A stretch of 64,000 bases of DNA from JAUMWX01 sp023394215 (GTDB lineage Bacteria; Bacillota; Clostridia; Tissierellales; Peptoniphilaceae). The position numbers and the translations under genes are program-made. The notes under the pieces are model-generated. The model was not told the origin of the DNA, searched no databases, and worked only from the letters and a program-made list of their open reading frames with translations. The DNA is taken from assembly GCA_050313995.1 (NCBI GenBank), contig JBNPMM010000001.1, one strand, 5' to 3'. Position 1 is the first letter of the stretch; each line of letters opens with the position of its first letter. Positions 1 to 8,331 of the stretch are shown piece by piece.

Positions 1-2
1 CA

Positions 3-533
3 TTTACATTTTTACAAATTAAAATACCCGTTCCCGGAGGTGATGCCACTTCCATACATTTCGGAAATATATTTTTAGTATTGGCAGCCCTTCTTTTGGG
101 AGGCTTATATGGCGGTCTTGCCGGAGCGATAGGCATGACAATTGCCGATATCATGGACCCGGTCTATATCTTGGTAGCTCCGAAAACCTTCGTCCTAAAA
201 TTATGTATAGGCTTAATTATAGGCACAATAGCCCATAAATATGCAAAAATAAATCAAACAAATGACAAAAAATATATCATGAAATACGCCCTTATAGCAT
301 CCGTAGCCGGAATGGCTTTCAACGTATTTGCCGATCCTTTTGTAGGATACTTTTACAAAATATATATCCTTGGGCAACCTGCCAGCATGGCAAAAATCCT
401 TGCAAAACTTAGTGCAGGCGTCACTTTCTTCAACGCCATCACAACCGTAATCTTTGCCAACATCATATATATGGCATTAAGACCGGTGCTTATAAAAAAC
501 TCCATGCTTATAGGCTATGATGTAAATAAGTAA
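3..533 (+). CDS. ECF transporter S component, 5' end outside window
   Basis: This is the C-terminal part of a small hydrophobic membrane protein resembling substrate-binding S components of energy-coupling factor transporters, which take up vitamins or other micronutrients together with a shared EcfAA'T module. The frame is open from the first bases of the window. A TTG at 81 is unlikely to be the start, because upstream codons read IKIPVPGGDATSIHFGN, the polar stretch typically found before the conserved glycine-rich membrane segment (LLLGGLYGGLAGAIG). About four membrane segments are visible. The substrate cannot be told from the sequence. No EcfA or EcfT gene is in the window. Family call is fairly firm; specificity is unknown. 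Confidence 0.75.
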   Translation, partial: FTFLQIKIPVPGGDATSIHFGNIFLVLAALLLGGLYGGLAGAIGMTIADIMDPVYILVAPKTFVLKLCIGLIIGTIAHKYAKINQTNDKKYIMKYALIASVAGMAFNVFADPFVGYFYKIYILGQPASMAKILAKLSAGVTFFNAITTVIFANIIYMALRPVLIKNSMLIGYDVNK

Positions 534-563
534 TTAAATTATGGAAGTTTATAAAAATTTCAT

Positions 564-637
564 AAAAAAGCACGCTCTTTATCGGTAATGTGTATACAAA
601 ATTTTAACCACATACCAATAACTTGCGTGCTTTTTAT
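564..637. terminator. long bidirectional hairpin between convergent genes
   Basis: An imperfect inverted repeat pairs AAAAAGCACGC with GCGTGCTTTTT at the base, and TTATCGGTAATGTG with CACATACCAATAA inside. It has A/T tracts on both sides and lies between the ECF gene and the opposing radical SAM gene, so it probably stops transcription from both. Confidence 0.65.
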
Positions 638-705
638 ATCTAAGCAGTTTTATCTTACAAGCAATAAATTTAATAAAAACGGGTCTGTTTCCCGACCCCC
701 TATCC

Positions 706-1584
706 TCAAACCATATCAAACATATTCAGCTGATTCGAAATTACCCTTTCCTCAAAAGAGTGAAGATAATTAAATATCTCCCTATTATCATGAACTATCT
801 TATTTTCCCTGCAAAATTTATGGAAAATGGGCATTAAGACACCTGTTTTGGGACTATCAATTATATAACTCTTACCATACCTTTTTATATAAATTTCTTT
901 AAGTTTAGGAAAATCTTTATCAAGTTGAGCATAAAAATATTCCCTGTTTCCTTCTCTTAAGGTAAGACCCATCCCAAAACACAATATGCCATGAACGCTT
1001 GCTTCCTTACAATAATTTAATATTCCGAGAAGATTTTCCTCAGTGTCATTGATAAAGGGAAGGATTGGTGTCAACCAAACCACGGTCGGTATACCTGCAT
1101 CTCTCAAGATTTTAAGTGCCTCAAACCGCTCTTTTGTTGTTGAAACATTAGGCTCGACCTTTTTACAAAGAGCTTCATCGTAGGTAGTTAAGGTCATTTG
1201 AATAACACATTTTGCCCTTTTATTTATGGCTTCAAAAAGATCCAAGTCCCTCAAAAGATTTGCGGATTTAGTTATAAGGCTAAGCCCGAAACCATGCTTC
1301 AATATTATTTCAAGGGCCCCTCGGGTATACTTAAGTTTAAGTTCTTCAGGTATATATGGGTCTGTCATTGAGCCCATCCCCACCATACACTTTTTTCTCC
1401 TTTTTCCAAGCGCATCATCTAAAAGTTTAAGACTGTTCTCCTTTACTTCCACATCTTCAAATCTGTGCTCCATCCTATAGCACTTGCTTCTGGAATCACA
1501 ATAAATACAACCGTGAGTGCATCCTCTGAATAAATTCATTCCGTTTTTAGCTGATAAAATTCCCTTTACGCTTGCAAAATGCAT
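706..1584 (-). CDS. SPL-family radical SAM protein
   Basis: A 292-residue radical SAM enzyme of the spore-photoproduct-lyase-like group (Rv2578c-like). The iron-sulfur signature CX3CX2C is at residues 22-29 (RGCTHGCIYCDS). Downstream there is a glycine-rich MGSMTDPYIPEE stretch and TKSANLLRDLD, typical of this group. The ATG at 1584 follows an AGGGG-type ribosome site. The in vivo substrate of this subgroup is not established, and a DNA repair role should not be assumed, since true SplB carries an additional cysteine context I cannot confirm here. It stands alone, convergent with the ECF gene and upstream of nothing on its strand. Confidence 0.8.
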   Translation of the reverse strand: MHFASVKGILSAKNGMNLFRGCTHGCIYCDSRSKCYRMEHRFEDVEVKENSLKLLDDALGKRRKKCMVGMGSMTDPYIPEELKLKYTRGALEIILKHGFGLSLITKSANLLRDLDLFEAINKRAKCVIQMTLTTYDEALCKKVEPNVSTTKERFEALKILRDAGIPTVVWLTPILPFINDTEENLLGILNYCKEASVHGILCFGMGLTLREGNREYFYAQLDKDFPKLKEIYIKRYGKSYIIDSPKTGVLMPIFHKFCRENKIVHDNREIFNYLHSFEERVISNQLNMFDMV

Positions 1585-1731
1585 AGAAACCCCTCTAAAT
1601 AAATTAAGTTAATACTTTTATTATTATACTCCAAGATTTTAAATATTAGAATCAAACAAGTATGCTTTTAAGATAGGTATAAACTGTTAAATAATCCCTT
1701 TAACATATCTCATACACCTTTAGAATACACC

Positions 1732-1760
1732 AAAAGAGGCTATCTCTCGATAGCCCCTTG
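1732..1760 (-). terminator. rho-independent terminator of the GH30 gene
   Basis: On the minus strand AGGGGCTAT and ATAGCCTCT form a hairpin with a six-base loop, followed by TTTT. It lies directly after the GH30 stop codon. Confidence 0.85.
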
Positions 1761-1762
1761 TT

Positions 1763-3715
1763 TTACTTACCTATATTTATTTGGGCCTCATAGATTGAAT
1801 AACCGTATCTGTTATTTCTCTCTAAGCCCTGCATTCTAACATATTTTCCTATCACGGGCTCAAAATCAATATTCAAATTTCTATCAATATTTTGACCCCT
1901 GTCAAAAGCCTTAACAGCAGTGAAATTCACACCGTCATCAGAAACCTGAATTTCAAACTTTGAATCATAGCCGCACTCAAAATTGATTTTAAGTCCTGTT
2001 ATAACGGATCTTGCGGATAATTCAAAAGTGATACTTTCCTTATCCTTCCAATCACTCGCCCATCTGGTCCTGTTTGTACCGTCTATGGCAGATACTGCCC
2101 TGTAGTTTTTAATAGGATTTCTCTCATAACTTGTAGCTATAGCCCTTGCCGGACTTACACTCACGATTTCATTTACCAATATCTCATCGCTCGGCGTATA
2201 ATCGTTTTTATACTTCAAGGTTGTTATTGAATGAGGTTTTAGCTCAACAGAAACACTCCTGTCCTCATCTATTACTTCCAAATTAATATAATCATCTGTA
2301 ACATTACCCATCAAGACTGAAATATTTCCTTCTCCATCCTCAACAACAGTCTTAGGAATGTTCAAATCGGTCACTGAACCTATGGATACCGTACCCGGTT
2401 GAACGGTCCTGCTTATTTGCTTTAATACATAATATGAAGGTTGATAGTAAACACTGATTCCGTCTGTCATAACAGGTGCATGGCATTGATTAATTACTCC
2501 TTGAGTCGGTCCCCCATCCATATCTAAAACAAGATTCCAGTCAATCCAACTTTTTACACCATGATCGAAATCATTTAAAATATCATAAGTATATCTGTCA
2601 GCAGGCTCATAGCTGCCAAACCAAGGTCCTTTTTCCTGACACGCCTCTGTCGCATGAAGTTCTATCTCCGGATACTTGGCCTTAATAGTATCCAATGAAT
2701 AAAAGTCTTCAGACCACATAGGCTTTCCTGCCAATTCATGCCAAACATCTCCTGCATACCAGTGAAAAGCTATTCCGTCAATATATTTTCTTGCGTTCGG
2801 ATTACTTAAAACCCCGTCATTAAATTTAATGAAGCCGTCTTTGTGCATAGGATCATTTCCCTTGTCCCAGTCCCAAATCAAAAGCTTAGGATCAAGTCCG
2901 TTTTTTTCCAGAGTAGGTCCCAAATAATTAGACACAAAATCGACAGTCTGATTTATAGTCCATGTTGCAGCTTCCCACTTAGGGTTGTTTTGGCTTTCAT
3001 TCTGCATTGAAAGAGAATAAACATCGATTCCCTCTTCCTTGTATGCTTGAATATATTTCACAAAATAATCTGCATAACTTTGATAATATTGAGGAAGCAC
3101 TGAATTGTCAATTATGCCCAAACCGGCAGTTCCTGTTTGCCCCCTTCTGACACCCGACTTTTTCATCCAAGCTGGCGGTGCCCATGGAGCAGCGAAAAAT
3201 TTAACATCAGGTCTTCTTTGCATAATCCTGTGCAAGGCAGGTATGATGTAATCCTTGTCGCCCTTTATAGTAAATGCTTCCAAATTTTCATCCGGATAAG
3301 TCGTATCGTTATAGCTATATTGTTTAACTGAAAAATCAGCCGACCCGATACTTGATCTTGTTAATGAATAATTTGAACCGTCTTCTCCAAAATAAGCATC
3401 AAAAATCTCCTCTTGCTTTTCAGGGCTTAACTTGGAAATGTTATAGGCCGCCGACTCGGTAATAGCCCCACCGACCCCTAAAAATTCCTGTCTTTTATCA
3501 TCTTTGTTAACCCTTAAATAATTCTTGTTGATTGTGGCACTCGCCTTCTTAAAAGGTAAATTTTCCATTTTCCTATATTGATCACCCGCTGAAGAGCTTA
3601 CAATAACCTCAGCCTCCCCATACTCAGCCTCGGCCCTAACAGCTTTGGGCACTGAAACTACAATCATACAAGCTGATAATCCGATTGCCAGCAATTTAGA
3701 AAAATTCTTACCCAT
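1763..3715 (-). CDS. secreted GH30 glucosylceramidase-like glycosidase with F5/8C domain
   Basis: A 650-residue secreted glycoside hydrolase. Residues 1-28 are a Sec signal peptide (basic start, hydrophobic core, VRAEAE cleavage region). Residues about 50-500 match family GH30 (TIM barrel plus side beta domain): the acid/base glutamate is in SMQNESQ (about residue 239) and the nucleophile in LHATEACQEKG (about 356). The C-terminal 130 residues look like an F5/8 type C (CBM32-like) carbohydrate-binding domain. GH30 members cleave beta-glucosyl, beta-xylosyl or related linkages, and glucosylceramidase is the common annotation; the actual substrate is not determined. ATG at 3715 has a strong AGGAGG site. 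Monocistronic, with its own terminator and a possible LacI-type operator upstream. Confidence 0.88.
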   Translation of the reverse strand: MGKNFSKLLAIGLSACMIVVSVPKAVRAEAEYGEAEVIVSSSAGDQYRKMENLPFKKASATINKNYLRVNKDDKRQEFLGVGGAITESAAYNISKLSPEKQEEIFDAYFGEDGSNYSLTRSSIGSADFSVKQYSYNDTTYPDENLEAFTIKGDKDYIIPALHRIMQRRPDVKFFAAPWAPPAWMKKSGVRRGQTGTAGLGIIDNSVLPQYYQSYADYFVKYIQAYKEEGIDVYSLSMQNESQNNPKWEAATWTINQTVDFVSNYLGPTLEKNGLDPKLLIWDWDKGNDPMHKDGFIKFNDGVLSNPNARKYIDGIAFHWYAGDVWHELAGKPMWSEDFYSLDTIKAKYPEIELHATEACQEKGPWFGSYEPADRYTYDILNDFDHGVKSWIDWNLVLDMDGGPTQGVINQCHAPVMTDGISVYYQPSYYVLKQISRTVQPGTVSIGSVTDLNIPKTVVEDGEGNISVLMGNVTDDYINLEVIDEDRSVSVELKPHSITTLKYKNDYTPSDEILVNEIVSVSPARAIATSYERNPIKNYRAVSAIDGTNRTRWASDWKDKESITFELSARSVITGLKINFECGYDSKFEIQVSDDGVNFTAVKAFDRGQNIDRNLNIDFEPVIGKYVRMQGLERNNRYGYSIYEAQINIGK

Positions 3716-3756
3716 ACACTCCTCCTGAAATATATAATAACTTTTATTACAATAAT

Positions 3757-3772
3757 AAATACAAACGATTGT
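3757..3772. promoter_or_regulatory. candidate LacI-family operator upstream of GH30 gene
   Basis: ATACAAACGATTGTAT is a near-perfect palindrome around a central CG, the layout of LacI/CcpA-type operators. It lies 42-57 bases upstream of the GH30 start, inside the AT-rich region where the promoter should be. Sugar-dependent repression is an inference. Confidence 0.4.
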
Positions 3773-3899
3773 ATATAATTATTTTAATATCACAAACCTA
3801 TTATATAACCTGAGAATATATGTTTCAAGATTTTTTGAAAACATTTTCTCCAAATCTTTAGTTATTTTAAAATCCAAGCTTAAGCCGATTTCTTCACGC

Positions 3900-5120
3900 C
3901 TATCTAATTCCATATTTTTCAATAATGTAATCCATATCCTTATCACCTCTACCGGATAGATTTATAAGTATGGAACCCTTTCCCATGATCTTAGCAAGCT
4001 TGATTCCGTAAGCTACGGCATGAGAACTTTCAATCGCCGGGATAATCCCCTCCATACGGGAAAGTTCAAAAAATGCATCAACAGTTTCCTCATCTGTAAC
4101 CCCGTCGTACTTAACCCTACCAATATCATGTAAAAATGCGTGCTCAGGTCCGCTTGAAGGATAATCAAGCCCTGATGCCACGGAATAAACCGGAGCAGGC
4201 TCTCCATTATCATCCTTAAGCATAATACTGTTAAACCCGTGCATAATACCTTCTTCCCCATAGGTAAGGCTGGCAGCATGATCGCCCATTTTATTACCCC
4301 TGCCGAAAGGTTCAACTCCGTAAATAGCAACCGGATCGTTCAAAAAGCCGGAGAATATTCCCATGGCATTGGATCCTCCTCCCACGCATGCCACAAGAGC
4401 GTCAGGAAGCTCTCCGGTCATATCAATAAACTGTTCCCTGGCTTCAACGCCCACAATGCTCTGAAAATCTCTTACCATCATAGGAAAAGGATGGGGGCCC
4501 ACAACTGAGCCTATACAATATATGGCTTCTTTATACTCTCTACAATATGCCGTAAACGCCGCATCTACCGCTTCTTTTAAAGTTTGAAGCCCATCTGTCA
4601 CTTCAACAACCCTTGCCCCAAGAATTTTCATTCTTGCTACATTAGGTGCCTGCTTCTTAATATCTACCGCTCCCATATAAATATCGCATTCCAAACCGAA
4701 ATAAGCTGCGGCCGTTGCCAAAGCCACTCCGTGCTGTCCCGCTCCCGTCTCGGCAATTACCTTCTTTTTACCCATGTATTTGGCAAGCAAAACCTCCCCC
4801 ATACAATGGTTAAGCTTATGAGCTCCCGTATGATTTAAGTCCTCACGCTTAACATAAAGCTGAACTCCTGTCCCCAACTTATCCGATAACCTCGCAAGAT
4901 GAGAAATCGGCGTAGGTCTGCCTTGAAACTCCTTGCGAATACGCCTCAACTCGCTTATAAACTTCCTCGATTTGCAAATAATCTGATAAGCCTCGCTAAT
5001 CTCATCCATGGCAGCCCTAAGCTCAGATGGGATATAGGCCCCTCCGTACTTGCCAAAATAGCCGTCCTTATCAGGATAATTTTTAAAATAAGTGTCAAAT
5101 TCTATACCATTAATCTTCAT
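3900..5120 (-). CDS. trpB: tryptophan synthase beta chain, stand-alone
   Basis: PLP enzyme that condenses indole with serine to make tryptophan. At 406 residues it is the normal TrpB1 length. The PLP lysine lies in HTGAHKLNH (about residue 108), the phosphate-binding loop is GGGSNAMGIF, and the C-terminal LSGRGDKD motif is present. ATG at 5120 is preferred over an upstream in-frame TTG (5135), because GGAGG lies eight bases before it. No trpA, trpC or trpE is adjacent: the flanks are a GH30 gene and unrelated accessory DNA. The protein may therefore salvage indole, or work with TrpA encoded elsewhere. The leader carries a Trp T-box, terminators and a short Trp-containing ORF. Confidence 0.95.
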   Translation of the reverse strand: MKINGIEFDTYFKNYPDKDGYFGKYGGAYIPSELRAAMDEISEAYQIICKSRKFISELRRIRKEFQGRPTPISHLARLSDKLGTGVQLYVKREDLNHTGAHKLNHCMGEVLLAKYMGKKKVIAETGAGQHGVALATAAAYFGLECDIYMGAVDIKKQAPNVARMKILGARVVEVTDGLQTLKEAVDAAFTAYCREYKEAIYCIGSVVGPHPFPMMVRDFQSIVGVEAREQFIDMTGELPDALVACVGGGSNAMGIFSGFLNDPVAIYGVEPFGRGNKMGDHAASLTYGEEGIMHGFNSIMLKDDNGEPAPVYSVASGLDYPSSGPEHAFLHDIGRVKYDGVTDEETVDAFFELSRMEGIIPAIESSHAVAYGIKLAKIMGKGSILINLSGRGDKDMDYIIEKYGIR

Positions 5121-5163
5121 TTCTATCTCCTCCAAATTTTTAATCCTTCAATCACTTAAAACT

Positions 5164-5205
5164 TTAACCTGCTTGGCGCAAGCGCCATTTTTTATCTACA
5201 AACAT
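5164..5205 (-). CDS. candidate 13-residue Trp leader peptide
   Basis: A short ORF, MFVDKKWRLRQAG, starts with ATG at 5205 after a good AGGAG site and ends 44 bases before the trpB start. Its seventh codon is TGG, and that codon sits in a perfect palindrome (TGGCGC-TT-GCGCCA on the minus strand, 5174-5187). It lies after both terminators, so any control would act on translation or stability rather than T-box termination. The arrangement recalls the Bacillus anti-TRAP operon, where a T-box is followed by a Trp-rich leader ORF. With only one Trp codon, chance cannot be excluded. Confidence 0.45.
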   Translation of the reverse strand: MFVDKKWRLRQAG

Positions 5206-5217
5206 GTCCACTCCTAA

Positions 5218-5253
5218 AAAAGCCCTCGACACACGCTCTTGTCAAAGGCTTTT
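5218..5253 (-). terminator. second intrinsic terminator in the trpB leader
   Basis: On the minus strand AAAAAGCCTTTGACAAGAG pairs imperfectly with GTGTCGAGGGC, followed by TTTTTT. Its core resembles the T-box terminator 100 bases upstream, and the sequence AGCAGGTT(T/A)AAGTTTTAA occurs once before it and once after the short ORF, which suggests a duplicated leader segment. Confidence 0.6.
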
Positions 5254-5334
5254 TAAAACTTAAACCTGCTAAGCTTATGACCCCTTTAAACCATCGCAAG
5301 AATTTACCCTACAATTTATCTTAAGCCCAATAAA

Positions 5335-5630
5335 AAACGCCCTTGACAGAAATACACATCCTGTCAAGGACGAATAAGTACAATAAATATACCACTATCC
5401 GCGGTGCCACCTTGATTCACGAAAATAACTCGTGCCCTTAGCGAGATACCATCATATCTCCGACAACTGACGTATGCCCCACGTTGCAGAATACTCCGGA
5501 AATCCTCCGTTTGACTGCACCCTCAACGGTCCATTTGACAACTTGTTTCTTACCCGACTCTCAGCACCACGGGCTCTCTGTAAAGGCATCATCGCCGTTA
5601 TCTCCGCTTCAACGGTTTAATATAATTTTT
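5335..5630 (-). promoter_or_regulatory. tryptophan T-box riboswitch upstream of trpB
   Basis: The minus-strand leader contains the T-box antiterminator sequence AAGGTGGCACCGCGGA (5398-5413). Upstream is a Stem I region with AGAGAGCCCGTGG and a specifier position reading TGG followed by A (5531-5533 on the plus strand reads CCA), matching tRNA-Trp. The terminator is GTCCTTGACAGG paired with CTGTCAAGGGC plus GTTTTTT (5337-5371). Uncharged tRNA-Trp is expected to stabilise the antiterminator and allow trpB transcription. The specifier agrees with the downstream gene. Confidence 0.93.
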
Positions 5631-5634
5631 TCAT

Positions 5635-5664
5635 ATTATCACTCATAAAAGGGTTACTTGTCAA
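5635..5664 (-). promoter_or_regulatory. sigma-A promoter of the trpB T-box transcript
   Basis: On the minus strand TTGACA (5659-5664), an 18-bp spacer and GATAAT (5635-5640) place the transcription start just upstream of Stem I of the T-box. The 170 bases between this promoter and the helicase fragment to the right hold no recognised gene. Confidence 0.75.
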
Positions 5665-5840
5665 GTTTTTTATTTAGTGCTTAAAAATCTGTTTGGTAAG
5701 ATGATAGTCGCATTTATTAAAATGGTGCAATTACCAACTAAACACATAAATAATCCAATCATACATATTCCTCAGCATCTAAAAAGTACGTTCTTAAATC
5801 AACATCAGCTCTCATCCCGTTTTGATAGATACAAATATTG

Positions 5841-7120
5841 CTATACATTATTATAGTCTATTATATCTATCAGCTCAGGAATAAAATCTTCAAAAGACCT
5901 TCTATTTTTCCAATCATCTATATTGCCTATAAATGCTATTCTATACTTTGCTCTCGTAGCCGCCACATTAAGTATATTGGCCTTTTTCACCACCCAATTC
6001 ATAGCACCTGCACTTTGACTCGAGCATCCCAATACAAACAATACTTCATTAGCATCTTTACCCTGAAAAGTATGTACTGTTCCTACGCAATTTTTAGTCC
6101 ATTTATTTATAACATCAATATTTCCCACTTTTGCCGAAAAATAATTAATTATAAATTTACGCATTGATTGAGCTACTGTTCTAAAAGGTGTAATTATAAA
6201 AATCTTATCATCAGTTTCAAACAAATTGCCATATATATCCAATGCATCTTCTATTAGCTTGCATACCATAATAGCTTGATTCTTTACAAAATGATTTTTG
6301 GAACCTTCCTCTTCCCCTTTAACATTTATCCAGCCTGATTTTTTTATAAGAAATGTTTGTTCCGGCATCAAATACTCTTCCTTTTTATTCGTTTTATTAA
6401 ACATTCTATTATCATAAGAAATCATATTTGAAATAGAAAACATGGGTTCTATGCATCTCCTATGAACAACAAGAGGACAGCCTACTCGTCTTTCTCCAAT
6501 CATTCCGTTAAACTCGTTTATATTATCAGCAAAAGTTTGAACTGAATTTTCCATCAATTTATATAAATTTGGTACGCCTGCATTGTCTGCAAGCATATCA
6601 ATTAATACTTGGGGAATTGTTACAATAGGCTCAACCTGTAACGGATCCCCAACAACAATTGCCCTCTTTGTCCTATAGAGTGCTCCCAATGCGGACTGCG
6701 GAGTAGCCTGTCCTGATTCATCAACGATAAGCATGCCTAAACTCTTATTCCCCGCATGTTTTAAAAATCTTCCTATTGATGCAAATGTAGAAGATAAAAC
6801 AGGTATCACAATCGATAAAGAATTAAATAAATGCGAAAACATCTCTTTTTTCTCTACGTCTTTGTATTTTCCATTAACATACCCCTCATAGACAAATAAA
6901 TTCCTTTTTATATATGGTGAATTTAAAATAAATGCCTTTCGCACTTGTAAAGAAGCATAAAATAATTCTTCTCTGGCTGTATCATATTCATCGAACACCC
7001 ATGGACAAGCACTTTGTGAATTCTCATTTTCTTTGATTTTTTCATAAAAATCTATACCCGGTAAATTATTTCTGTACTTGCTTTTCAAAGATCCTTTATC
7101 TCCATATACTTTTTCATTAA
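5841..7120 (-). pseudogene. 5'-truncated superfamily 1 DNA/RNA helicase
   Basis: The C-terminal part of an SF1 (UvrD/Upf1-like AAA_11/AAA_12) helicase. Walker B-like motif II is LIVDESGQA, motif III VVGDPLQVEPI, then TPFRTVAQSM, motif V GTVHTFQGKDANEV and motif VI AATRAKYRIAFIG. The N-terminal part with the Walker A motif is missing, so ATP hydrolysis is not expected. The frame is open up to about 7120, where it meets the equally beheaded repressor copy on the other strand; a TTG at 7088 is only a nominal start. The two truncations share one junction, pointing to a single deletion. It was probably cargo of the older element. Confidence 0.75.
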
Positions 7121-7121
7121 G

Positions 7122-7526
7122 TATGTCTTGGAAAATATTTCCGCTGCACTACATGTAAATAAAGAATATTTGAAAGAACCTGATTATCCCCATACGGAGC
7201 ATGATTTAATGCGATTTTTATTTAAGCTGGATGACAGTATTGAAATGAATATACGACCTGTTATCCTAAATGATGAAGATCCTGAATATACTACCACAGG
7301 TATATATTTCGGCAGTGAAGCTATATTAAGAATTCGAGGTATGCTTGAACAGTGGCAGGAAATGAAAGAGAAATATGAAAATAACGAAATTACAAAAGAA
7401 GCATTGCAGGATTGGAAAGCAAACTATCCTGACAGCCTGAAAAAAGATTATGTTCCATTCGAAGAAAGCAATGTGAAATTTTATAGAAAAGGCATAACAG
7501 CTAAGATTCTACCGGATATAAAATAA
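7122..7526 (+). pseudogene. 5'-truncated copy of the XRE-type repressor
   Basis: From about 7122 the DNA matches the intact repressor at 14235-14771, starting in the codons ENISAALHVNK and continuing through the stop codon and terminator. About eight residues differ in 132. The helix-turn-helix half is missing, so it cannot bind DNA as the full protein does. It is the relic of a second, related integrated element. Confidence 0.85.
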
Positions 7527-7534
7527 GCACAAAA

Positions 7535-7588
7535 AAAGCACATAACTAAAAGATTTTTAGGTCTTAAAGTTATGTGCTTTCTTTTATA
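7535..7588. terminator. bidirectional terminator after truncated repressor
   Basis: AAAGCACATAACT pairs with AGTTATGTGCTTT, followed by TCTTTT. A near-identical hairpin follows the intact repressor at 14778-14830. Confidence 0.75.
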
Positions 7589-7616
7589 ATATTCGATGAT
7601 TTAGAGAAACTGATAG

Positions 7617-8108
7617 TTATATATGCCTATTCAACCAATCAATCTTCTTAAAATCTTTATTGTTGTTATTATCGTTTCTATAGGAGTCTTTTGATGATGC
7701 TTCATAAATACTTAAAAACTGTTTCAAGCTCGGTACACGAAACTTTATTTCGTTTAATTGAATAAGTTCTATATCCGATTCAGCAATCCCCGCAAAATCA
7801 TATAAGGAATCGATTGATCCATATTCTACGCTAATTCCGTTTTTTCGGAATTCATGCTCATGAATGTCCACTAAATCATATCCCAATTCTTTCATAACCG
7901 TCATTATTTTGCCCCAATTATAAATTCTGAGTTCATCGGGAGCTTCTCAGCCTCTTGGATCTCCCGGAACATGAATATCAATATCTGATGGTTTCCAATC
8001 TTCTTTTGATATAAATTCCAGTCCTAAAGAACCCATTAATGTAGGCACGATTCCGATTTTATTTAAATATAAACAAATGCTCCTAAATTCATTGAATAAA
8101 ATACTCAT
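7617..8108 (-). pseudogene. nucleotidyltransferase-like gene broken by in-frame TGA
   Basis: A 163-codon reading frame from ATG 8108 (after GGGGGAGAAGAA) to 7617, interrupted by a TGA at 7947-7949 (codon 54) where the text reads HVPGDPRG-stop-EAPDELRIYNWGK. The sequence (MGSLGLEFIS, SDIDIHVPGD) resembles small nucleotidyltransferase-fold proteins found as accessory genes, with an S-D-x-D metal motif. TGG to TGA is the simplest explanation of the stop. It occupies the same place in the older element that the flavodoxin-like gene has in the newer one. Function is unknown. Confidence 0.65.
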
Positions 8109-8238
8109 TTCTTCTCCCCCAAAATTCCAATTTAGAATTCACTATTTTCCCAAAAGCCTCCCACCAAAATGATGGAAGGCTTTAAAGAACTCACCTAAAT
8201 TCAACAACTCCCTTTTGAACCCACTTTTTCAGCTTTTT

Positions 8239-8256
8239 AGTATCAAAATAGTATCA
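8239..8256. repeat. AGTATCA direct repeats, older element
   Basis: AGTATCA at 8239 and 8250, eleven bases apart (one helical turn), as expected of arm-type sites for a tyrosine integrase. The same pair occurs at 15655-15672. Confidence 0.55.
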
Positions 8257-8331
8257 TTTAGAAAAATTCGCTACATCAAAATCGCTTAAACTCACTGTTT
8301 TCAACAGTTTTGCAACAGTAACATATTCGCA

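Noticed and set aside
588..773. 61-codon plus-strand ORF
   Set aside because: It runs through the terminator hairpin and into the end of the radical SAM gene; composition and lack of a ribosome site mark it as chance.
5759..5848. 29-codon ORF (MYSNICIYQNGMRADVD...) overlapping the helicase stop
   Set aside because: It overlaps the helicase end in another frame, has no independent ribosome site and no recognisable family. It could be the tail of another deleted gene, but I cannot support it.
5841..7120. Helicase as an active defence gene
   Set aside because: Walker A is missing and the 5' end is lost at a deletion junction, so it is listed as a relic.
7947..7949. In-frame TGA as a selenocysteine codon
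   Set aside because: The family has no known selenoprotein, no SECIS-like hairpin is evident directly downstream, and a single TGG to TGA change in dead element DNA is simpler.
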